35,239 nt of DNA. Origin: Candidatus Eremiobacteraceae bacterium. GTDB taxonomy: Bacteria > Vulcanimicrobiota > Vulcanimicrobiia > Eremiobacterales > Eremiobacteraceae. Below are positions 11,235 to 21,600 of the stretch, piece after piece. A program made the translations under genes and the position numbers. The notes below the pieces were generated by a model. The model ran no database searches. It worked only from the letters and a program-made list of their open reading frames with translations, and was not told the origin of the DNA. How positions within the stretch are numbered: position 1 is the stretch's first letter; each line of letters begins with the position of its first letter. The stretch is taken from positions 1-35,239 of the forward strand of contig DASTCX010000024.1 of the NCBI GenBank assembly GCA_035710745.1, given 5' to 3'.

Positions 11235-13645
11235 TGGCCAAGAAAACGCCGGCGCGTCCGAACGTCAAAGTCGTCATCGACGGCAACCAGATCTCGGTGC
11301 CCGAGGGAACGCTCGTCGTCGACGCCGCGAAGCTCATCGGCACGCAGATCCCGGTCTACTGCTCGCATCCAAAGCTCGATCCCGCGGGTCTGTGCCGCAT
11401 CTGTCTGGTCGAGATCGAGAAGATGCCCAAGCTCCAGATCGCGTGCGCGACGCGCGTGACGGAAGGCATGGTCGTCCACACATCGACCGCGCGCGTCGCC
11501 GAGGCGCGACGCGGCGTCTTAGAGTTCTTGCTGCTCAACCACCCGCTGGACTGCCCCATCTGCGACAAGGGCGGCGAGTGCGATCTCCAAGACTACACGA
11601 TGTCGTACGGCGCCGGAGCGAGCCGCCTCACCGAGCCGAAGCTCCACAAACCGAAACGCGTCGACCTCGGGCCGACCATCGTCCTCGACGAAGAGCGATG
11701 CATCTTGTGCCGGCGCTGCACGCGCTTCGATGACGAGATAGCTCAAGAGCGCAACCTCATCGTCGCCGAGCGCGGGCACAAGTCGCTCATCTCGACTCGC
11801 GACGGCGGGGGCTACCGGTCGTACTTCTCGGGCAACACGACCGAGATCTGTCCGGTCGGCGCGCTGACGAGCAAGGCGTATCGTTTCCGGTCGCGCCCGT
11901 GGGACCTCGGTCGCGCGGACTCGGTCTGCACGCAATGCTCGGTCGGCTGCAACTTCCGCATCGACACGCGCTTCGGCCACGTCATGCGCACCTTCACCCG
12001 CGAGAACCCGGAAGTCGACGACGGCTGGCTGTGCGACCGCGGACGCTATACCTTCAATTATATGTACTCGCCGGCTCGGCTGCGCCAGCCGCTCGTACGC
12101 CGCGACGGCGAACATCGTCCCGCGTCGTTCGACGAAGCGCTCGCGTATGCGGCCGAACGGCTCGGCCCCGCGGCTGCCGCCGGCAAGGTCGGCGTCATCG
12201 GCGGCGGCCGCCTCTCCGACGAAGAGGCCTTTGCCCTTCAGAAGTTCGCACGCGACGTGCTCGGCACGAACAACGTCGACTATCGCACGCACATCCAGCG
12301 CTTCGCGTCGCCGGCGCGCTTCGGCGCAAGCCTGACCGACATCGACGATGCCGATCTCGTCCTCGTCTTCGGCACGTTCACACCCGAGCAGGCGCCCGTG
12401 CTCGATCTGCGTCTGCGGCGCGCGGTCGCGAGGCGCGGCGCGAAGCTCATGCACATCGGGCCGTACAAGCCCGACTATCCGGTGGCAGTGCAGCACGTCG
12501 AATATCCGCCGGGCGCCATCGCCGAGCTCATGGAGCAACTCGCCGATACGGTCCATCACGGACGCGAGGAGTCCGGCGATGGCTTCGTCGCCGACATCGC
12601 GCAGCAGCTCGTCGACGCCGAGAAGATCGTCGCGATCCACAACGGCCGCAACGTCGCCGGCGCCGCATCGCTCGAGCGGCTCATGGAGACGCTTGCTCGC
12701 TACGACCATCAGGTCGGCATCCTCGTCGTCGGCGCGATGGGCAATGCTCGCGGCGCCGAGGCGGCCGGCTGCGTGCCGAACCTCGGCCCAGGTTACGCCG
12801 CTGTGCAAGGCACGCCCGGGATGACGACGACCCAGATGCTCGCTGCCGCTGCCGACGGCAAGCTCGATGCGCTCATCGTCGTCGGCGCGAATCCGGCGCT
12901 GACCGGCGCCGACGGCACGCTCGCGCGCGCCGCATTCGAACGCGTCGGGTTCCTCATGGCCGTCGATCTCGTCATGACGGAAACTGCGTCGCACGCCGAC
13001 GTCGTCTTCGCCGCAGCCTCTTTTGCCGAGAAGCAGGGTCACACGACGAACCTCGAAGGCCGGCGCCAAGCCTTCGCGCAGGCGGTCGAGCCGCCCGTCG
13101 GCGTCTATACGGACTCTCAGATCCTCGCGAGCCTCGCGACCGCGCTCGGCAAGCCGAACGCCGTCCGCGCGGACGCAGACGAGCTGTTCGTCGATCTCCT
13201 CGCCGCCGAAGCGAGCGCCGCGGCATCGCGGCCGAAGGACGCGCCGCTGCCTCGCCCGAGCATCGCCGAAGCGCCGTCGTCGACTGCCGATCAAGTCGAC
13301 GCGACTCATCGGCGCTTGACGATCTGTCCGATCCCGCACCTGTACGCCGGCGGCGGCGCGGCCGCGCACGATCCCGGTCTAGCCGAGATGCGTCCGAAAC
13401 CGTTCGCGGTCTTCAGCAGCGCCGACGCGTCGCGCATCGGCGTCGTCGCGGGCGAGCGGGTGCGCCTGACCGGACCCGGCGGCACGATCGAAGTCGAAGC
13501 TCGCGTCGGCGATCAACCGCCGGTCGGCGTCGCGCTCGTCTTGGCCGATATGCCCGAAGCGCCGGAGAACAGATTGCTCGAGGAGACCGGTTTCGGCTGG
13601 GCGACCGTCGAGAAGGTCGCGCAAGCGCGGGAGGCATCGGCATGA
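11234..13645 (+). CDS. nuoG: NADH-quinone oxidoreductase subunit G
   Basis: This 803-residue subunit carries the chain of clusters leading from NuoF. The binuclear cluster N1b is at C43, C54, C57 and C71. Cluster N5 uses H103, C107, C110 and C116 (HPLDCPICDKGGEC). Cluster N4 uses C156, C159, C162 and C206. The extra cluster N7 set is present at C232, C235, C239 and C267, a feature kept in only some bacteria. The rest is a molybdopterin-oxidoreductase-like domain without an obvious active metal site, and a Pro/Ala-rich stretch near 660-690 precedes the C-terminal domain. It overlaps nuoH by 4 nt. Confidence 0.96.
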
Positions 13646-14655
13646 ACGCGCTGCTCGCGAACCCGAACACGAAAGAGACGATCATCGTCGCCATCGAGTC
13701 GCTCGTGATGGTCTTCGTCGTCATGACGGCGTTCGCGTACACGATGCTCGCCGAGCGCAAGGTGCTCGCCTGGTTCCAGATGCGCGTCGGGCCGACGTGG
13801 TGCGGGCCGTGGGGTCTCATGCAGCCGGCCGCCGACGCCGTGAAGCTCGTGCTGAAGGAAGATCTGACCCCCGCGACCGCCGACAAGGTCATCTACAAAT
13901 TCGCGCCTGCGCTCGCCGTGCTCACCGCACTGCTCGCATGGGCGGTGATCCCGATCGGCGTCTTGCCGAACGGCGACCCCATCGCGATCGCGAATCCGGG
14001 GCCGGGCATCTTGTTCGTCCTCGCCGCCGCAGCGATCGGCGTCTACGGGGTCTCGCTCGGCGGCTGGGCGTCGCAGAGCAAGTGGCCGCTGCTCGGGGCC
14101 ATTCGTTCGACCGCGCAGATGATCTCCTACGAGCTGTCGATGGGTCTCGCCGTCGTCAGCGTTCTGCTGCTGGCGGGCACGACGAATCTCGCCGGCATCG
14201 CCGCGGCGCAGAGCGCGCATCACTTCTGGTACGTCATCCCCGAGTTCATCGCGTTCATCATCTACGGCATCACGGCGACCGCGGAGACGAACCGCGCCCC
14301 GTTCGACCTGCCGGAAGCCGAGACTGAACTCGTCGCCGGTTTCCACACGGAATACTCGAGCCTTCGCTTCGGCACGTTCTTCGTGGCCGAGTACATCAAT
14401 ATGATCACCGTCTCGGCGATCGCGACCGTGCTCTTCCTCGGCGGCGGCGACGGCCCGTTCGTCGCGCAGTTCCCGCTCATATCCGTGCTCTGGTTCGTCC
14501 TCAAGATCTGCTTCTTCATCTTCATGTTCTTCTGGGTGCGCGCGACGCTGCCGCGGCTGCGTTACGACCGTCTCATGGCATTCGGCTGGAAGATCTTGCT
14601 GCCGGTGGCGGTCGCGAACCTCATCATCACCGCAGGAGTGGTGGCGCTACTATGA
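13642..14655 (+). CDS. nuoH: NADH-quinone oxidoreductase subunit H
   Basis: This 337-residue membrane subunit has about eight helices and links the quinone site to the proton-pumping arm. Family motifs include AERKVLAWFQMRVGP near residue 35 with PWGLMQPAADAVKLVLKED, and the loop ETNRAPFDLPEAETELVAG. The acidic residues of that loop lie near the quinone channel in known structures. The ATG at 13642 overlaps the nuoG stop as ATGA, and the stop overlaps nuoI in the same way. Confidence 0.96.
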   Translation: MNALLANPNTKETIIVAIESLVMVFVVMTAFAYTMLAERKVLAWFQMRVGPTWCGPWGLMQPAADAVKLVLKEDLTPATADKVIYKFAPALAVLTALLAWAVIPIGVLPNGDPIAIANPGPGILFVLAAAAIGVYGVSLGGWASQSKWPLLGAIRSTAQMISYELSMGLAVVSVLLLAGTTNLAGIAAAQSAHHFWYVIPEFIAFIIYGITATAETNRAPFDLPEAETELVAGFHTEYSSLRFGTFFVAEYINMITVSAIATVLFLGGGDGPFVAQFPLISVLWFVLKICFFIFMFFWVRATLPRLRYDRLMAFGWKILLPVAVANLIITAGVVALL

Positions 14656-15152
14656 TCCGCGCCGTACGAGGACTTGTCGTCGGCATGCTGACGACCCTCA
14701 AGTACCTGTTCCGCAAGAAAGTGACGATCGACTATCCGCGCGAGCCGTATCCGCATCCGGAGCGCTTCCGCGGCGTCCACGAGCTGCGCAAGTACGATGA
14801 CGGCCTCGAGCGCTGCATCGGCTGCGAGCTGTGCGCGGTCGCTTGCCCGGCGAACGCGATAACGGTCATCGGCGCGGAGAACGATCCGCAAAAGCCGACG
14901 TCGCCCGGCGAGCGCTACGGCTACCGCTACGAGATCGACATGCTGCGCTGCATCTTCTGCGGCTGGTGCGAAGAGGCGTGCCCGACCGACGCAATCGTGC
15001 TGACGCCTCGCTTCGACATCGCCGATTTTAGTCGCGAGCGGCTCGTGTTCGGCAAGGACAAGCTGCTCGTCAACGACGCGTTCACGCAGCACCTCGGGAA
15101 CACGGAATCGGCGGTCGAGACGGATCCCGGCGTCGAAGGCGGGGCCGCGTGA
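14652..15152 (+). CDS. nuoI: NADH-quinone oxidoreductase subunit I
   Basis: This 166-residue ferredoxin-like subunit has two tetranuclear clusters, N6a and N6b, which feed N2. The ligand sets are C55, C58, C61 with C65, and C100, C103, C106 with C110, in CIGCELCAVACP and CIFCGWCEEACP. An amphipathic N-terminal helix (VRGLVVGMLTTLKYLF) anchors it to the membrane arm. Start and stop both overlap their neighbours by 4 nt. Confidence 0.96.
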   Translation: MIRAVRGLVVGMLTTLKYLFRKKVTIDYPREPYPHPERFRGVHELRKYDDGLERCIGCELCAVACPANAITVIGAENDPQKPTSPGERYGYRYEIDMLRCIFCGWCEEACPTDAIVLTPRFDIADFSRERLVFGKDKLLVNDAFTQHLGNTESAVETDPGVEGGAA

Positions 15153-15661
15153 CGGCGCTCTTCGCCGCGTGCGCGGTCGTCTTGGTCCTCTCGGCGATCG
15201 GCGTTGTCGTGAGCAGGCATCCCGTCCATTCGGTCGTCGGGCTTATCGTAAATTTCGCGGCGCTTGCGGTGCTGTTCTTGACGCTCTCGGCCGAGTTCTT
15301 GGCGATGATCCAGATCATCATCTACGCGGGTGCGATCCTCGTGCTCTTCCTCTTCGTCATCGCGCTGCTGACCGTCGGCAGCGATCCGATCGAGCGCACC
15401 GCGAACAAGCTTCCGGAGCAGGCGGGGCAGGCGGTCATCGCGGGGCTCGTCGCGCTCGGGTTCATCGCCTGGGGCATCCAAACCGATTGGACTCCTACCG
15501 CCGCCAAACCGGCGCCGGATTTGGGAACCGTCGGCACGTTCGGCATCCAGCTGCTGACGACGCACGTCTTCGCATTCGAGGCGACCGCGTTCGTGCTGCT
15601 CGTGGCGATCATCGGAGTCGTCATGATGGCCGGACGGCGGGAGACGGGGGCGCGCTCCTGA
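15149..15661 (+). CDS. nuoJ: NADH-quinone oxidoreductase subunit J
   Basis: This 170-residue membrane subunit has about five helices. The third helix motif EFLAMIQIIIYAGAILVLFLFVI spans a conserved region whose pi-bulge takes part in coupling in known structures. GTG 15149 overlaps nuoI as GTGA. The stop shares one base with the nuoK start. The length is typical of the compact bacterial form. Confidence 0.95.
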   Translation: MTALFAACAVVLVLSAIGVVVSRHPVHSVVGLIVNFAALAVLFLTLSAEFLAMIQIIIYAGAILVLFLFVIALLTVGSDPIERTANKLPEQAGQAVIAGLVALGFIAWGIQTDWTPTAAKPAPDLGTVGTFGIQLLTTHVFAFEATAFVLLVAIIGVVMMAGRRETGARS

Positions 15662-15969
15662 TGCCGCAGATCCCGCTCAGCGACTACCTGTTTCTCTCAG
15701 CGGCGATGTTCGTCATCGGACTGATCGGCTTTCTCGTCCGGCGCAATCCTCTGACGATGCTCATGGCGGTCGAGCTCATGTGGAACGCCGGCAACCTCGT
15801 GCTGGCGGCATTTGCGCGGAACTTCTCCGACATGTCGGGCCAGGTGTTCGTGTTCGTCGTCATCACCGTCGCCGCCGCAGAAGCGGCGATCGCGCTCGCG
15901 ATCGTCGTCATGGTGTTCAGACGCCGGCCTGACGTCGACGTCGACGACATCTCGGTGTTGAGGGGCTGA
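15661..15969 (+). CDS. nuoK: NADH-quinone oxidoreductase subunit K
   Basis: This 102-residue membrane subunit with three helices is related to MrpC. The two membrane-buried glutamates essential for proton transfer in the family are visible as E38 (MAVELMWNAGNLVL) and E74 (VAAAEAAIALA). The ATG at 15661 shares its A with the nuoJ stop (TGATG), and the stop shares a base with nuoL. Confidence 0.95.
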   Translation: MPQIPLSDYLFLSAAMFVIGLIGFLVRRNPLTMLMAVELMWNAGNLVLAAFARNFSDMSGQVFVFVVITVAAAEAAIALAIVVMVFRRRPDVDVDDISVLRG

Positions 15970-17885
15970 TGGACGCTATCGTCGCGAATATCGCTCCCCA
16001 GATCCTATTCGCGCCGCTGGTCGGCTGCCTGCTGATCGCGTTCGTCGGACCGCGCTTGCCGCGATCCGTCTCTGCCGTCATCGGATGCACGTCGGTCTTC
16101 GCCGCGTTCGCGCTGACAGTGGGTCTCGCGATGCACGTCTGGCACCTTCCGGTCGCCGCGCAGCGCATCGACGTGCAGTTCGGCACCTGGGCGCTCGTCG
16201 GCCCGGCGCATATCGGCTTTGGGATATGGATCGACCCGCTCGCGTTGACGTGGATGCTCGTCATCACGGGCGTCGGCTTCCTCATCCACCTGTATTCGGT
16301 CGGCTACATGGGGCACGACGCGAACTACCGCACGTTCTTCGCGCACATGAACCTGTTCGTGTTCTCGATGCTCTTGCTCGTCATGGCGGACGGGTTCTTG
16401 TGGCTGCTCGTCGGCTGGGGCGGCGTCGGCCTCGCCTCGTACCTATTGATCGGCTTCTACTACGACCGTCAAACCGCCGTGCTCGCCGCGCGCAAGGCGC
16501 TCATCATGAACGTCATCGGCGACGTCGGCATCATGATCGCGATCTTCCTCATGTTCGCGCATATCGGCGATCAGTCGTTCGCCGTCGTCTTCGCGCGGAC
16601 CGACGCGTTCGGCACGTCGGCGCTCGACTGGATCGGCATCTGGCTGCTCGTCGGGGCGGTCGCAAAATCGGCGCAGCTGCCGCTGCACACCTGGCTTCCG
16701 GACGCGATGGAGGGTCCGACCCCGGTGAGCGCGCTCATCCACGCCGCGACGATGGTGACGGCGGGCGTCTACCTCGTCGCGCGCTGCCATCCGATCTACG
16801 ATCGCGCGCCCGCGGCTGCTGAGACGGTCGCGATCGTCGGCGCGGCTTCTGCGCTCTTCGCCGCGACGATCGGCTGCGTCCAGTACGACATCAAACGCGT
16901 GCTCGCGTATTCGACGATGAGCCAGATCGGCTACATGTTCTTGGCCGTCGGCATCGGCGCGTACACTGCCGGCGCCTTCCATTTTCTGACGCACGCGTTC
17001 TTCAAGGCGCTGCTCTTCATGGCGGCCGGCATCGTCATCCACAACCTCGGCGGCGAGCAAGACATCCGCAAGATGGGCGGACTCGCCAAGCGCATGCCGT
17101 TCGCCTACTGGACGTTCCTCGCGGGGACGCTCGCGATCGCGGGCGTGCCGCCTTTCTCGGGTTTCTTCTCGAAGGATTCGATCCTCGACCAAGCCGCGTC
17201 GCTCGGCCATCCGTGGCTCTTCGCCGTGGGCGTCTTGGCCGCGGCGCTCACGGCGTTCTACATGTTCCGCCTCTTCTTCTCGACATTTGCCGGGCAATAC
17301 CGCGGCAGCGTTGAGCCGCACGTCGAGCGCGTGCCGGCGATGGACATACCGGTGGGGATCCTCGCCGTGCTCGCGACGATCGGCGGCTTTCTCGTGCTGC
17401 CCGGGCGCGACACGATCAGCGCGCTGCTCGCAGGCGCGTTTCCCGACGCGATCGCGCCGCTGTCGCTCGCGAATTTCGATTGGCCGCTCGTGCTCGGCAC
17501 GCTCATGATTGTCGCAGCCGGCATCGTCACCGCCTACGCGATGTACGTCATATCGCCGCAGTTGCGCATCGACGTCTCGCGCCGCCTTTCCGGGCTGCGT
17601 TCGCTCCTGCTCGACGCCTATCACATCGACGCGATCTACCATGTCTTGTTCGAAGTGCCGGCGTACGCGATCGCGCAAGCGTGCAGCGTCGTCTTCGAAC
17701 GCGTCGTCATCGCCGGCGTGCCGCAGGCGCTCGCCTCAGCGGCGAGCGCGCTCGGCGGATTGTCACGCGGATGGGAGACCGGCTATCTGCGGCGCTACGG
17801 GCTGACGATCGCGGTCGGCGCATCGCTGTTGCTCTACTTCGTGATCTTCGGCATCCACGGCGGCGACACGGCGGGGACGCACTGA
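15969..17885 (+). CDS. nuoL: NADH-quinone oxidoreductase subunit L
   Basis: This 638-residue antiporter-like subunit sits at the far end of the membrane arm, with about 16 helices and a C-terminal extension containing the lateral helix. Family motifs include GWGGVGLASYLLIGFYY near 160, LPLHTWLPDAMEGPTPVSAL near 240 with its discontinuous helix, and KRVLAYSTMSQIGYMF near 310. It is complete. It starts on the nuoK stop (1-nt overlap), and nuoM follows after one base. Confidence 0.96.
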   Translation: MDAIVANIAPQILFAPLVGCLLIAFVGPRLPRSVSAVIGCTSVFAAFALTVGLAMHVWHLPVAAQRIDVQFGTWALVGPAHIGFGIWIDPLALTWMLVITGVGFLIHLYSVGYMGHDANYRTFFAHMNLFVFSMLLLVMADGFLWLLVGWGGVGLASYLLIGFYYDRQTAVLAARKALIMNVIGDVGIMIAIFLMFAHIGDQSFAVVFARTDAFGTSALDWIGIWLLVGAVAKSAQLPLHTWLPDAMEGPTPVSALIHAATMVTAGVYLVARCHPIYDRAPAAAETVAIVGAASALFAATIGCVQYDIKRVLAYSTMSQIGYMFLAVGIGAYTAGAFHFLTHAFFKALLFMAAGIVIHNLGGEQDIRKMGGLAKRMPFAYWTFLAGTLAIAGVPPFSGFFSKDSILDQAASLGHPWLFAVGVLAAALTAFYMFRLFFSTFAGQYRGSVEPHVERVPAMDIPVGILAVLATIGGFLVLPGRDTISALLAGAFPDAIAPLSLANFDWPLVLGTLMIVAAGIVTAYAMYVISPQLRIDVSRRLSGLRSLLLDAYHIDAIYHVLFEVPAYAIAQACSVVFERVVIAGVPQALASAASALGGLSRGWETGYLRRYGLTIAVGASLLLYFVIFGIHGGDTAGTH

Positions 17886-17886
17886 C

Positions 17887-19365
17887 ATGCAGCTCATCGA
17901 CGTCTTCCCGTTCGTGCCGTTCGCATTCGGCCTGCTGACGCTGCTCGTACCGCGCGGCAACCAATGGGTGCGCATCCTGCCGATCCTCGGCGCGGTCCTC
18001 ACGCTCGGTATGAGCATCGGCTTCGCGGCCGGATTCTTCATGCTCGGCAGCACCGAGACGACGTCGAGCACTCATCCGTGGATCGTCGGGCCTTGGACCG
18101 CGGCGTATCACGTGCGCGTCGATGCGACAAGCATCTGGTTCGTCTTGCTCACGACGTTCGTCGCCGTGCCGGCGATCTGGGCGGCATGGTCGTACGGCGA
18201 TGCGCAGCGCCAGCGCGGTTTCATGTTCTTGCTTCTGACATTCGAGTCGACGCTGCTCGGGCTGTTCACTGCCGCGGATCTGCTCGTCTTCTACGTCTAC
18301 TGGGATCTCATGCTCATCCCTGTATTCGTCTTGCTCGCGGGATACACGGGCGACCCGTATGCGCGCCGTGCGGCGTGGGCGTATCTCATCTACAACGGAG
18401 CGGGCGGCCTCGTGCTTCTCCTCGGCGTCGTCGGGCTCGTCGTTGTGACGCACACGTTCGAGGTGCTCGGTACGTCGTTTGCCGTCGCCCCCGCGCTTCA
18501 ATGGTGGCTGTTCGGCGCATTCGCGATCGCCTTCTTGGTGAAGACGCCGGCATTCCCGTTCCATGCGTGGATGCCGCCGACGTACACGCAATCGCCGCCG
18601 CCGCTCGTCGCGATGATCTCCGGCGTCCAAAGCAAGGCCGGTCTCTACGGGTTCATCGTCTTCGCGCTGCCGCTATTCCCCGACGCGGCGCACGCCTGGG
18701 CGCCTTTCATGCTCGGCGTCGCGCTCGTCTCGATCCTGTACGGCGCGTTCGCGGCGCTCGCGCAGACCGATATGAAGACGCTCGTCGCATACACTTCGCT
18801 GTCGCATCTCGGCCTCGTGCTCCTCGCGCTCTTCGCGTTCGACGTCACGTCGTATCCCGCGAGCGTGCTCATGATCGTCAGCCATGGGCTCATCTCCGCG
18901 GCGCTGTTCATCATGCTCGGCTTCATCGAGGAGCGGGTGGGGACGCGCGATATCTTCGCTTTCGGCGGGCTTGCCGCGAAAGCGCCGCGGCTTCAGGCGT
19001 TGCTGCTCATCGCTGCCATGGCGCTGCTCGGGCTGCCGGGTTTATCCGGCTTCGCCGGAGAGTTCTTGATCCTCGTCGGATCGTGGCAGACGCAACCGGT
19101 CGTGACGGCGCTCTCGCTGCTCGCGATCGTCATCGCAAGCGTCTACGCGCTGCGGCTTTACCAAGCGGTCATGCACGGAGAGTATCGCGTGCCGGCAAGC
19201 GCACCCGCGGCGATCGAGCTGCGGCCGCGCGAGATCCTGGTCGTCGCGCCGCTGCTCGCCGCCATCATCTTCCTCGGCGTCTGGCCTGGTTGGCTCACCA
19301 CGAAGACAGCCGCTCCCGCAGGGATGACCTCGCATCCGACCATTTACTGGGTGCCTCGCACATGA
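17887..19365 (+). CDS. nuoM: NADH-quinone oxidoreductase subunit M
   Basis: This 492-residue antiporter-like subunit has about 14 helices. Diagnostic segments are FYVYWDLMLIPVFVLL near 135 with its buried Glu/Asp region, VKTPAFPFHAWMPPTYTQSP near 220 and MKTLVAYTSLSHLGLVLL near 300. It pumps protons in the membrane arm between NuoL and NuoN. The ATG at 17887 follows the nuoL stop by one base, and the stop overlaps nuoN as ATGA. Confidence 0.96.
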   Translation: MQLIDVFPFVPFAFGLLTLLVPRGNQWVRILPILGAVLTLGMSIGFAAGFFMLGSTETTSSTHPWIVGPWTAAYHVRVDATSIWFVLLTTFVAVPAIWAAWSYGDAQRQRGFMFLLLTFESTLLGLFTAADLLVFYVYWDLMLIPVFVLLAGYTGDPYARRAAWAYLIYNGAGGLVLLLGVVGLVVVTHTFEVLGTSFAVAPALQWWLFGAFAIAFLVKTPAFPFHAWMPPTYTQSPPPLVAMISGVQSKAGLYGFIVFALPLFPDAAHAWAPFMLGVALVSILYGAFAALAQTDMKTLVAYTSLSHLGLVLLALFAFDVTSYPASVLMIVSHGLISAALFIMLGFIEERVGTRDIFAFGGLAAKAPRLQALLLIAAMALLGLPGLSGFAGEFLILVGSWQTQPVVTALSLLAIVIASVYALRLYQAVMHGEYRVPASAPAAIELRPREILVVAPLLAAIIFLGVWPGWLTTKTAAPAGMTSHPTIYWVPRT

Positions 19366-20792
19366 CGCAGATCGCCGCACCGCAGATAGACTTCGGAGTC
19401 GTCGCGCCGCTCGCAGCGCTCGTCGCGACGGGCTTGCTCATCCTGCTCGTCGATCTCGTGACGAGGCGAGCGACGCGCCGAATGCTCTACTCGATCGGGA
19501 TCGCCGGCAGCCTTGTATCGCTCGTGCGGGTCGCGCTGCAGGTGGGCCACCCCGCGACGACGTTCGTCGGCGCGTTCGCAAGCGACCGATTCTCGTGGGC
19601 GTTCGACGCCATCATCCTCGTCGCGCTCATCGGCTCGCTGCTGCTTTCGCTCGTCCGCGACGCCGAGGACGGCGCCAGCCCCGCCGCTTATTCTTCGCTG
19701 CTCGTGTTCTGCGCGCTCGGCGGCATGATCATGGCGGGCGCGGCGAACCTCATCGTCATCTTCCTCGGGATCGAGCAGCTCTCGCTCGCGCTCTACATCC
19801 TCACCGGCACCGGCCTCGGCCGGCCGGCATCTCAGGAAGCGGCGCTCAAGTACGTGCTGCTCGGGTCGCTCGCATCGGGCTTCCTCATCTACGGATCGGC
19901 GCTGCTATACGGCGCGAGCGGCAGCGTCGCGCTGACGGATATCGCGCACGCCGCGGCGTCGCCGTCGATGCTCTTCATCACCGGCTTCACGCTTTTCATC
20001 GTCGGCGTGGGGTTCAAGCTCGCGCTCGCGCCGTTCCACGTGTGGACGCCGGATGTCTACGAAGGAGCGCCGATCGCCGTCACCGCGTTCATGGCCGTCG
20101 CCGTCAAGGCGGCGACCTTCTCGGTACTCGCACGCTTCGTCTACGTCGTCTTCGGACACGACGTGCCTGCGCTCGCGCCGTTGTGGGCGATCGCGATCCT
20201 ATCGATGATCGTCGGCAACGTCGGCGCGATCGCGCAGACCAATCTCAAGCGGCTGCTCGCGTATTCGAGCATCGCGCAGGCGGGCTACATCGTCCTCGCG
20301 CTCGCGGGCGTCACCGGGTCGGGGCTTTCGGCGATGGTCTTCTACCTCGCGGCATACGCGTTCATGAATCTCGGCGCGTTCGCCGTGATCGCGCTCGTCG
20401 GCGACGGATCGGAGTCGGTCGCGGACATCGCATCGTATCGCGGTCTGTTCTGGCGCCGGCCGTGGGTCGCGGTGTGCATGACGGTCTTCATGTTCTCGCT
20501 CGCCGGCATTCCGGCGACCGCCGGCTTTATCGGAAAGGTGCTGCTACTAGGACAGGCGGTTGCCGCCGGTCCATGGGGCATCGCGATGGCGGTCGTACTC
20601 GTCTTTGGTACGCTCGTGTCGTTCTACGTGTACCTCAAGGTCGTGTGGGCGATGTTCTCACCGCTGGAAGACGGCGCGTCTGCGCCCGCCGGCAACGCAC
20701 TCGTGCCCTGGATAGCGGTCGCTGCGGGAGTCGCGGGCGTCGTCCTCATGGGCGTCCTGCCGCAGCTGTTCTACTCGCTCTTCGCGACCTGA
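19362..20792 (+). CDS. nuoN: NADH-quinone oxidoreductase subunit N
   Basis: This 476-residue antiporter-like subunit has about 14 helices and is the last gene of the operon. Motifs include FLGIEQLSLALYILTG near 130, KLALAPFHVWTPDVYEGAPIAV near 215 and NLKRLLAYSSIAQAGYIVL near 290. The ATG at 19362 overlaps nuoM by 4 nt. The stop is only 4 bp from the stop of a convergent small gene, leaving no room for a separate terminator. Confidence 0.96.
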   Translation: MTQIAAPQIDFGVVAPLAALVATGLLILLVDLVTRRATRRMLYSIGIAGSLVSLVRVALQVGHPATTFVGAFASDRFSWAFDAIILVALIGSLLLSLVRDAEDGASPAAYSSLLVFCALGGMIMAGAANLIVIFLGIEQLSLALYILTGTGLGRPASQEAALKYVLLGSLASGFLIYGSALLYGASGSVALTDIAHAAASPSMLFITGFTLFIVGVGFKLALAPFHVWTPDVYEGAPIAVTAFMAVAVKAATFSVLARFVYVVFGHDVPALAPLWAIAILSMIVGNVGAIAQTNLKRLLAYSSIAQAGYIVLALAGVTGSGLSAMVFYLAAYAFMNLGAFAVIALVGDGSESVADIASYRGLFWRRPWVAVCMTVFMFSLAGIPATAGFIGKVLLLGQAVAAGPWGIAMAVVLVFGTLVSFYVYLKVVWAMFSPLEDGASAPAGNALVPWIAVAAGVAGVVLMGVLPQLFYSLFAT

Positions 20793-20796
20793 TCCA

Positions 20797-21120
20797 CTAT
20801 CGCGGCTGCTCTTCGCGATCGCGCCACGCGTTGTAGGCCAAGACGACGGGCGGTATGACGATCGTCGCGATGATGAACGCCCGGATGTCGGTGCCGGCGG
20901 CACCCGATAGAACTTCGACCGCCATGACCGCGAACGCGAGGCCGCCGGCGATCGAGAACACCGCGCCTGCGGCGCGCAGCGTCTGAGCGCGCAGGGGCGC
21001 GCCGCCGAAGCGCATGGCTCGCTTGCGCAATCCGCCGACATACCACATCTGCAAGCCGGTGACGAACCCGACGATCACGAGCGAGTACGAGAAGAGGATG
21101 AGGTCGGCGTTCGGCGTCAT
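20797..21120 (-). CDS. Small membrane protein, function unknown
   Basis: This 107-residue protein has about three hydrophobic helices (about 7-27, 49-69 and 77-95). A basic loop after the first helix (GGLRKRAMRF) suggests that loop is cytoplasmic. It ends with a charged tail, WRDREEQPR. I do not recognise a family. It converges on nuoN with a 4-bp gap. The ATG at 21120 has no strong ribosome site, and an out-of-frame ATG lies 5 nt upstream. Confidence 0.65.
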   Translation of the reverse strand: MTPNADLILFSYSLVIVGFVTGLQMWYVGGLRKRAMRFGGAPLRAQTLRAAGAVFSIAGGLAFAVMAVEVLSGAAGTDIRAFIIATIVIPPVVLAYNAWRDREEQPR

Positions 21121-21212
21121 GTCATGCGCGCTTCGAAAGCCCGCACATGCGCGCCTGGCATCCGCGGCGGGTCAGGGCGACTGACGTCGCGAACGGCGGG
21201 TAAGTGTTCCCT

Positions 21213-21593
21213 ATGCGTCTTTGGGTCGTCGGTCTCGCCGCGTTAGCGTGCTCCTGCGCGCGCGACGGCGCGGGAACGGATGCAGCGCCGGCGCCGAGCG
21301 CGACGCTGCCGATCGTCGCCGGCGACTATCCCGCCTTCGGTCACGCGCCGGATTTTTCGTGGGTCTCGGGGCGCATCGTGCGCTCGTCGCCGGCGGGTCA
21401 ATGCTCCTTCGTGCAGTACTCGACGCATCGCGGTGAGCCGTGGGGCGGACGCATCGTGCTCGATGCCGCCGCGGACGACGTCGCGCTGTTCCCGACCGGC
21501 GACATGGTGGTCGTCACCGGATCGCTCGACGATCGCATTCTTAGCGCATGTGGTGAACCCGCGCTGAAAATCCGCACGATCCAAGAGCACTAA
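21213..21593 (+). CDS. Small secreted protein, possible lipoprotein
   Basis: This 126-residue protein opens with a short signal-like segment MRLWVVGLAALACSC, where C13 or C15 could be a lipidated cysteine, although neither fits the lipobox perfectly. The mature part is rich in beta-forming residues and has cysteines near 65 and 110 that might pair outside the cytoplasm. Function is unknown. ATG 21213 is preferred over GTG 21204 because GGCGGG lies about 12 nt upstream of it and only 3 nt from the GTG. A REP-like element begins 8 bp after the stop. Confidence 0.65.
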   Translation: MRLWVVGLAALACSCARDGAGTDAAPAPSATLPIVAGDYPAFGHAPDFSWVSGRIVRSSPAGQCSFVQYSTHRGEPWGGRIVLDAAADDVALFPTGDMVVVTGSLDDRILSACGEPALKIRTIQEH

Positions 21594-21600
21594 AGTTTCT

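Noticed and set aside
11519-13369. Long minus-strand open frame of 616 codons opposite nuoG
   Set aside because: It is a by-product of GC-rich third positions in nuoG; the nuoG frame carries all expected cluster ligands and the antisense product is Arg-rich without a family.
16443-17678. Minus-strand open frame of 411 codons opposite nuoL
   Set aside because: Composition is typical of an antisense shadow in a GC-rich gene; nuoL is certain.
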